A stretch of 12,731 bases of DNA from Rhodoferax sp. (GTDB lineage Bacteria > Pseudomonadota > Gammaproteobacteria > Burkholderiales > Burkholderiaceae_C), in NCBI GenBank assembly GCA_020048795.1, contig JAIFMA010000029.1, positions 1 to 12,731 of the forward strand, given 5' to 3'. Under the pieces are notes generated by a model. It searched no databases. It was not told where the DNA came from and worked only from the letters and a program-made list of their open reading frames with translations. Below, piece after piece: positions 5,997 through 10,202 of this stretch (positions are counted from its first letter, which is position 1; each line of letters starts with the position of its first letter). The translations under genes and the position numbers were made by a program.

Positions 5997-8574
5997 TGAA
6001 CAGATTTCCCTGGCCCGGGTTGGGCGTTTTGACGGGTGTTTGGGGTTTGATTATTGTTGCGGGAACGATTGGCACAACCTGCTCCAGGGTGCCGAACAAC
6101 TCGATCATCACAAGGTCGGTGACGCGGCTCAGATAAAGTTTTTTGTCGCCGCCACACTCGCGCTCGATTTGTTTCATCAACGCTTCACCCAAGTCCTTGC
6201 GGGCATTGTTCAAAAATGACTTGCCACCGTCGAGCCCGATCGACACCTTGATGACCTCCCGAAAGTCACTCGGGCTCATCATCCCTGAGCCAGACAGTGG
6301 GCCTGGCACGCCACGAGGGGCCGCAAGGTCGGGACCACCGAAATCATCAAAATCGGGCATCGGGTTATCGGCTTCAAACAGCGCCTCGATGCGCGAGACC
6401 AGCCGCAAATCTTTGCTCTGGCTGGCACGCTTTTGCGCATCTTCGAGCGCGTTGAAATCCCGCTCACTGCCGATGCTGCCCTTTTTGCCAAAACGTGCAG
6501 CCACCGCGTGGAAAACAAAAACAGGGCGGTCAGGCCAGCGTTTTTGCGCCGCGTTGGCAAACTTTTCAGTCAGATCGTGTTCCTGATGGCGGCTGAACGC
6601 TTCGCACAGGCGCACGCAGGTGTCGACATCGAACGCTTGCCCAACGCTCTGACTGGCAAGAGTGGCAATGGCCTTGCGCCACGTCACCAAGGGGTCCAGG
6701 CCTTTGCGCACCATGGGAGCCTCTTGCTCCAGCACTTGCGCCAGTTCAAGCAGGTCAGCCGGTGTCAATGTCTGGGCCGTGTCAACGCCTGCCTCGCGCA
6801 GCAGCCATGCCGCCGTGTCAAGGCCAACCCGTGGAAAAGTAGCTTGCGCCTGGCGCACCAGGCGCCAGCCTGCGCCCAGGCCACCGCCCCAGGTGCTGAC
6901 GGCCAGTTGCGCCAGGCGCAGCCGTTCGGCTGTGCCATCCCGCTCGGTCCAGGCCTGTAACAAGTGCATTCGGCCCAGGTCAGTGGCCGATGTCAGCCAG
7001 TTGGCTGACTCGATGATTTCTTTTTTGGCCGCATCGGGTTTGTTCACCGCAATGTGCTTGACAGCATGTGACAAATGCGCATTGCCAACCAACCCACGCA
7101 CTTTGCGGTTCAGCGGATCGAGCTCCAGCAGCCGGCGCGCCGATGCAGCCGCCTTTTTGAAGGCACCGCTGGCCAGCGCAGTTTCTACCGCCTCGGTCAG
7201 CAGCGCAGCATCATCAGGAAAGTGGCTCAAGCCGACATCGAGCTGCTGGCGCGCACGTTTGAGGTCGCCCGTGCGGCGCCAAAACTGGACCACCCGCACA
7301 TACACGCTGCAGTCTGTCGGGTCGAGATTCAAACTTCGCGTCAGCATGTCTTGTGCGTCCGGGTCCAAAACCCCGTCGCTCGACAGGTACGCGGGTGACA
7401 GCGCCACGTGGCGCAGTACCAGGGCCGCACGCAGCCGGTCATGGGTGTCGCCACTTTCTTCCAACAGATCGGCGGCATCCAGCCAGTGGGTTTCGGCGTG
7501 GTCGCGCTCACCCTTTATATCCACCGCCAAAGCCCTTGCACATTCCTGTTCTGCCTTGCTGGGGCTGCCAAAAAGGCGTGGGTTGTCACAACCCCGGCGC
7601 GTGGCCCACGGTGCCAGCAATTGCCAGACTCGGGTGGCAAGCGCGCTGGGCATTTGGCGCGCATGTCGTTGTACCAGCTCAAACAAGGCGGCGGGTGCCA
7701 AATTGACATCTGCGCCCGCCAGCGCCTGTAGCATGGGCGCAACCTCAGGGGGGTAGCCCATCAGATCGATGGTCATGGTTTGCTGGGCGTTATTGAGTTG
7801 GGCAAAAGCCTGCAAGCGTGCAGGCCCCGCCATCAGACGCGTGCGCAAGGCAGCCGCAAGGGGCTCAAACGGGCTGTTGGGCGGCAGGCGTTGCACGGCT
7901 GCGCGCGCCGCCTCCTGATCAGTCTCGCACAACACCAGCGCCTTGAGCAGGGCGCGCAGGTCGCGGTACGGAGAACGAAACGAAATCCCGCCCAGCGCCG
8001 TATCGAGGGCTGCTGCGTCCTTGCTGGCGTAGGCCGCCAGGGCCGCAAGCGCGAGCGGGTGGTGCTGTAGCAGTAGCGACTCAGCAGGCAGTCGTGCCAG
8101 CGTTGCCGGGTTGGCATTCAGCAGGGCCGGGGCCAGTCGGGCCTCCAGCGCGGCCAGTTCATCGGCGCTGCTGGCATCGGGCGGGGTGCCGGACGCAGCG
8201 CTGGAAACAAGGGCAGAGCGGCGTGCCGCCAGTTGGTCCAGCACCTCCGCCACACGGCCATCGCCGATCAGCCAAGCGGCATAGGGGCCGTCCCACAGTT
8301 TTGCGCCGCAGAGCTCGGCGCGACTGCGCCAAAGCCCGATCGCCTCTTGCAACATGCCCTTGCCGGCAAGTCCATGGGCTCGCCCGCCGTAGGCCTTGGC
8401 AAGGCCGTCCACCCATTCGGTGCGTCGCTCGGTCTTGAGTAGTGCCTTGTAGCAGGCAATGGCATCACGGTAGCGGCCTTTATCGAGGTGGGCAAGCGCA
8501 ATGCTCTCTGGTGTATCGAGGGTGCCAGCCATTGGCAACGGCTTTTTTGCGAGAGGTCTCGGTTTTTTGGACAT
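5989..8574 (-). CDS. Large TPR-like helical protein, first gene of the accessory Hsp70 operon
   Basis: An 861-residue cytoplasmic protein of unknown function with no signal peptide or membrane segment. The N-terminus is basic (SKKPRPLAKKPLP). TPR-like helix pairs are visible at ~21-88 (ALAHLDKGRYRDAIACYKAL; GKGMLQEAIGLWR) and ~410-485 (RSLNLDPTDCSVYVRVVQFW; RRTGDLKRARQQLDVGLSHF; SGAFKKAAASARRLLELDP). More alpha-helix follows to ~735. After a Pro/Gly/Asp-rich linker (~737-770), a separate helical domain at ~771-830 (VSIGLDGGKSFLNNAR; DLGEALMKQIERECGGDKKL) precedes a flexible tail ending NLFNE. TPR arrays often dock Hsp70 or client proteins, so a scaffold or client-selecting role is plausible but inferred. 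The start is uncertain: no clear ribosome binding site precedes the ATG at 8574, and an ATG 14 codons in is an alternative. Confidence 0.85.
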   Translation of the reverse strand: MSKKPRPLAKKPLPMAGTLDTPESIALAHLDKGRYRDAIACYKALLKTERRTEWVDGLAKAYGGRAHGLAGKGMLQEAIGLWRSRAELCGAKLWDGPYAAWLIGDGRVAEVLDQLAARRSALVSSAASGTPPDASSADELAALEARLAPALLNANPATLARLPAESLLLQHHPLALAALAAYASKDAAALDTALGGISFRSPYRDLRALLKALVLCETDQEAARAAVQRLPPNSPFEPLAAALRTRLMAGPARLQAFAQLNNAQQTMTIDLMGYPPEVAPMLQALAGADVNLAPAALFELVQRHARQMPSALATRVWQLLAPWATRRGCDNPRLFGSPSKAEQECARALAVDIKGERDHAETHWLDAADLLEESGDTHDRLRAALVLRHVALSPAYLSSDGVLDPDAQDMLTRSLNLDPTDCSVYVRVVQFWRRTGDLKRARQQLDVGLSHFPDDAALLTEAVETALASGAFKKAAASARRLLELDPLNRKVRGLVGNAHLSHAVKHIAVNKPDAAKKEIIESANWLTSATDLGRMHLLQAWTERDGTAERLRLAQLAVSTWGGGLGAGWRLVRQAQATFPRVGLDTAAWLLREAGVDTAQTLTPADLLELAQVLEQEAPMVRKGLDPLVTWRKAIATLASQSVGQAFDVDTCVRLCEAFSRHQEHDLTEKFANAAQKRWPDRPVFVFHAVAARFGKKGSIGSERDFNALEDAQKRASQSKDLRLVSRIEALFEADNPMPDFDDFGGPDLAAPRGVPGPLSGSGMMSPSDFREVIKVSIGLDGGKSFLNNARKDLGEALMKQIERECGGDKKLYLSRVTDLVMIELFGTLEQVVPIVPATIIKPQTPVKTPNPGQGNLFNE

Positions 8575-8599
8575 AGGGTGAAATTGTCTGGGTTATGAA

Positions 8600-8779
8600 T
8601 TAGGTCCTGGGTCGTGCCAGAAGTACCCACAGCGGCACCACCTCGATACCATCGGCCAGCTTCTCGGGGGTTTCAAACCAAAATTGTGTTTAATCAGCCG
8701 CGATTATCCATCCCTCCACCACGCCAGGAAACTGCTGGACATCCGGGTTGTTTCCCTGGTCGTAGCTACTCAGCCCGAT
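8600..8779 (-). pseudogene. Possible decayed reading frame upstream of the chaperone operon
   Basis: The ~290 bases between the operon start and the small-RNA terminator hold no intact gene. One minus-strand frame has protein-like composition: GLSSYDQGNNPDVQQFPG near its start, then FWFETPEKLADGIEVVPLW. It is broken by a TAA (8690-8692) and begins right after another TAA. I do not recognise the family and no start codon is evident. It may be the tail of an eroded gene or mobile element, or chance. Confidence 0.15.
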
Positions 8780-8867
8780 TTAGGCATCGATACCGGATTC
8801 AGGCGAAGCTGTGTTGAGGCGTAGCACCCTTAAAGGTGGCCACAAGTGACTCGAAAACATTGACCTG

Positions 8868-8892
8868 AAAAAAACCCGGCACTGCGGCCGGG
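8868..8892 (-). terminator. Rho-independent terminator of the small RNA
   Basis: On the minus strand a perfect 6-bp stem CCCGGC/GCCGGG (8892-8887 and 8880-8875) closes a 6-base loop and is followed by seven T. This is a strong canonical intrinsic terminator. It lies ~290 bases before the first chaperone gene and separates the small RNA from the operon unless readthrough occurs. Confidence 0.88.
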
Positions 8893-8945
8893 CCTAACCC
8901 TTGCGGGCCCCGTTCAGGGAGGAGAAACGAGGGGGCTATGAACCC
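8868..8945 (-). ncRNA. Small RNA with exposed anti-Shine-Dalgarno motif (betaproteobacterial toxic small RNA / cuckoo-RNA-like)
   Basis: A ~78-nt minus-strand RNA is predicted between the extended -10 at 8952-8960 and the terminator at 8868-8892. Its middle carries CTCCTCCCT (8924-8916), complementary to a perfect Shine-Dalgarno sequence. GCCCC upstream and GGGGC downstream can pair and display this tract in a loop of about 20 bases. Alternatively, GTTCA upstream can pair with TGAAC just before GGGGC. A CCC-GCAA-GGG tetraloop hairpin and the terminator hairpin follow. This layout matches what I remember of the 'Betaproteobacteria toxic small RNA' family and of cuckoo RNAs, which bind ribosome binding sites of mRNAs. 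The assignment is from memory and the 5' end is a prediction. Confidence 0.6.
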
Positions 8946-8995
8946 ACGTCGAATTTAGCACACTCCTGGTTACTCGAAAGTTCGTCAACACTCAT
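8936..8995 (-). CDS. Possible 19-residue leader or small protein overlapping the small RNA
   Basis: ATG at 8995-8993 is preceded by AGAAGGAG with a 3-base gap, a strong though close ribosome binding site. The peptide is MSVDELSSNQECAKFDVGS, ending in TAG (8938-8936) inside the predicted small RNA. It is hydrophilic and has no membrane segment or known motif. Coupling of a tiny ORF to a downstream anti-Shine-Dalgarno RNA is known for alphaproteobacterial cuckoo-type RNAs, but those encode a different (DUF1127) protein. The good Shine-Dalgarno is the only positive evidence; it could be chance. Confidence 0.35.
   Translation of the reverse strand: MSVDELSSNQECAKFDVGS
8952..8960 (-). promoter_or_regulatory. 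Extended -10 promoter element of the small RNA
   Basis: The minus strand reads TGCTAAATT: the TGn extension followed by the -10 hexamer TAAATT. Transcription would start near 8945. TTGACG at 8988-8983 would be a good -35, but its 25-base spacing is too long, so the promoter would rely on the extended -10. It lies inside the 19-codon ORF, so processing from a longer mRNA is the alternative. Confidence 0.4.
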
Positions 8996-9034
8996 GCGCT
9001 CCTTCTAAAATTACGGTGAATTTAGGGGTTGAGA

Positions 9035-9442
9035 ATGTCATTCAGGTTCATCGCAGCGGTCAATCATCTGGTGCAGGCAGATGAGCAGCTATCAAGTAAC
9101 CGAATTAGCGTCGCACAACACGCAGCGTTGCGGGAATCGGCGCTCATCAGGGCTCTGAAGGAACTGGCAGTGCAATGCAATGTTGAGCTGGTCATGCCAC
9201 TGCAAATCGACAGCGTTGGAGAAATCAGCATTGTCGCCAGGCCCGAGGCCGTGCAATCAACGCATCGCCTGGGCTCGTTTGGACAGGCTTTTGTGGACCA
9301 CCTCAACGAATTTTCGCCGCGCACGAATCTGAAACCTGGGACAAAGCTGCTGCCCAGCAATGGCCGATGTCACATGAGTCACCTGGATGTCCAAAAGATG
9401 GTCGTGGCGCATTTCAAGACGCTGTCGTCAACTCGTTTATAG
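9035..9442 (+). CDS. Hypothetical protein, 135 residues
   Basis: The only plus-strand gene I accept in the window. ATG at 9035 has AGGGG (9024-9028) six bases upstream and is preferred over the in-frame TTG at 9029. The protein is soluble, without a signal peptide or membrane helix. It has an N-terminal helical half (to ~50; HLVQADEQLSSNRISVAQHA, LIRALKELA) and a short beta-rich part (LVMPLQIDSVGEISIVARP). A basic C-terminus follows with a GTKLLPSNGRCHMSHLDVQK stretch. I recognise no family. A possible -10 (TAAAAT, 9006-9011) lies upstream without a good -35. It is divergent from the small-RNA/19-codon ORF unit (39 bases between starts) and convergent with the SSB-like gene. Its base composition is lower in GC than the chaperone operon, which could mean acquisition. 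Confidence 0.6.
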   Translation: MSFRFIAAVNHLVQADEQLSSNRISVAQHAALRESALIRALKELAVQCNVELVMPLQIDSVGEISIVARPEAVQSTHRLGSFGQAFVDHLNEFSPRTNLKPGTKLLPSNGRCHMSHLDVQKMVVAHFKTLSSTRL

Positions 9443-9453
9443 ACAGGCCCCAA

Positions 9454-9472
9454 GCAAGTGCAGTGAACTTGC
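9454..9472. other. Stem-loop between convergent genes
   Basis: GCAAGT (9454-9459) and ACTTGC (9467-9472) form a perfect 6-bp stem with a 7-base loop in the 35-base gap between two convergent genes. There is no T-run on either side, so it is not a classical intrinsic terminator, but it may act as a weak bidirectional transcript end. Confidence 0.35.
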
Positions 9473-9477
9473 CCCAC

Positions 9478-9807
9478 TCACTTAAAGTCTTCTGAACTGC
9501 TTTTTCGCTCAATGCCATAAGCAGACAAGACTTGATGTGCGACCATGTCGAGCGACGGTCTTGCTGCACCCTGCTTGTCAGTCCACACTCTTGGTGTCAA
9601 ACTGCCAGCCAGCGCCAGTGAGTCACCGTCCGCCAGATGGCGTAGCGCCTTGCAGGTGGCAGACTCAAATGAAATCACGTTCACGATGATGTTTTCACCA
9701 TCACAGCTGGCGGCAAGCACCTTGGCCACCACGAACGGTGCACCGTTCTTGCCGGTTCGCTCCTCCGGTGCGCCGTGAAGTCTTCCTGATATCAATCCAT
9801 CAATCAT
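9478..9807 (-). CDS. Short single-stranded-DNA-binding protein (OB fold, SSB-like)
   Basis: A 109-residue protein. It begins MIDGLISGRL and continues with GAPFVVAKV, IIVNVISF, LADGDSLALAGSL and RPSLDMVAHQVLS, the strand order of a bacterial SSB/PriB OB fold. SSB proteins coat single-stranded DNA in replication, repair or recombination. It is clearly shorter than housekeeping SSB (about 170-180 residues). It ends KSSSEDFK without the glycine-rich linker and acidic DDDIPF-type tip that recruits partner enzymes, so it is probably a secondary SSB or PriB-like protein. The ribosome binding site is weak (GTGGATG upstream). It stands alone, converging on the 135-residue gene, with no replication genes nearby. 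Short OB-fold proteins of this kind are common as single genes in Comamonadaceae (memory). Confidence 0.8.
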   Translation of the reverse strand: MIDGLISGRLHGAPEERTGKNGAPFVVAKVLAASCDGENIIVNVISFESATCKALRHLADGDSLALAGSLTPRVWTDKQGAARPSLDMVAHQVLSAYGIERKSSSEDFK

Positions 9808-9910
9808 GTCGCATCCACTTTACTGGAAGGTGTTTTGACAAAGTAGCGGTTCCGCAAGACAGTAAGCTAGCTCAATGAGTCGAATTAATCTCAGTAACGG
9901 CAAGTCGTCA

Positions 9911-9941
9911 CTTCCCAAATCTTCCCAAACCTTACCCAAAC
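9911..9941. repeat. Three tandem ~10-bp units
   Basis: CTTCCCAAAT (9911-9920), CTTCCCAAAC (9921-9930) and CTTACCCAAAC (9931-9941) follow each other directly. The 10-bp period puts the units on one face of the helix. They lie 104-134 bases upstream of the SSB-like start. A protein-binding array or simple slippage are both possible. Confidence 0.5.
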
Positions 9942-9990
9942 TCAGTTGATGAAATAGGGTCAGAACGAATCGAATTCAATGCAACTGGAT

Positions 9991-10024
9991 AAAAACCCAA
10001 CAACCTAAATTATTTTTGTTGTTG
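9991..10024 (-). terminator. Rho-independent terminator downstream of tRNA-Leu
   Basis: On the minus strand CAACAAC (10024-10018) and GTTGTTG (10004-9998) form a perfect 7-bp stem around a 13-base A/T-rich loop, followed by GG-less T5 after two more G. It ends the tRNA transcript 19 bases after the CCA end. The stem is A/T-rich, so of moderate strength. Confidence 0.7.
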
Positions 10025-10042
10025 ACTTTCATACATTTTCAG

Positions 10043-10129
10043 TGGTGCGCGGGGCGGGACTCGAACCCGCACACTGTTGCCAGCGTCAGGACCTAAACCT
10101 GGTGCGTCTACCAATTTCGCCACCCGCGC
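10043..10129 (-). tRNA. tRNA-Leu (anticodon UAG)
   Basis: The 87-base minus-strand sequence folds as a class II tRNA. The acceptor GCGCGGG/CCCGCGC is perfect, with discriminator A and an encoded CCA. The D region GCGAAATTGGTAGACGC is typical of tRNA-Leu. The anticodon loop is TTTAGGT with TAG at positions 34-36. The long variable arm is CGCTG-GCAA-CAGTG, and the T arm is GCGGG-TTCGAGT-CCCGC. The outermost anticodon-stem pair is a C-A mismatch. It reads CUN leucine codons and closely resembles E. coli leuW in layout. Confidence 0.96.
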
Positions 10130-10147
10130 AATTTTAACCCGTAGCGA

Positions 10148-10175
10148 GCTATCAATCCGGCCCACATCGAGTCAA
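10148..10175 (-). promoter_or_regulatory. Possible promoter of tRNA-Leu
   Basis: Minus-strand TTGACT (10175-10170) and GATAGC (10153-10148) are spaced by 16 bases. Transcription would start about 12 bases before the mature tRNA 5' end. The -10 is a poor match, so this is tentative; co-transcription from the upstream RND gene is the alternative. Confidence 0.25.
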
Positions 10176-10202
10176 ATCCGGGACCAGATCGGCTGACGGC
10201 AA

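Noticed and set aside
8899..8945. H-type pseudoknot formed by GTTCA/TGAAC and GCCCC/GGGGC together
   Set aside because: No bases separate the two 3' strands, so a connecting loop could not cross the stem; I treat the pairings as alternatives.
8916..8959. Plus-strand GGGAGGAG followed by ATG AAC CCA CGT, looking like a gene start
   Set aside because: The frame closes after six codons, and the GGGAGGAG is explained as the reverse strand of the anti-Shine-Dalgarno tract.
9952..9980. AGGGTCAGAACG stretch resembling the GGGGTCAGGTCTTG repeat
   Set aside because: Only about seven bases match and the flanks do not align with either repeat copy.
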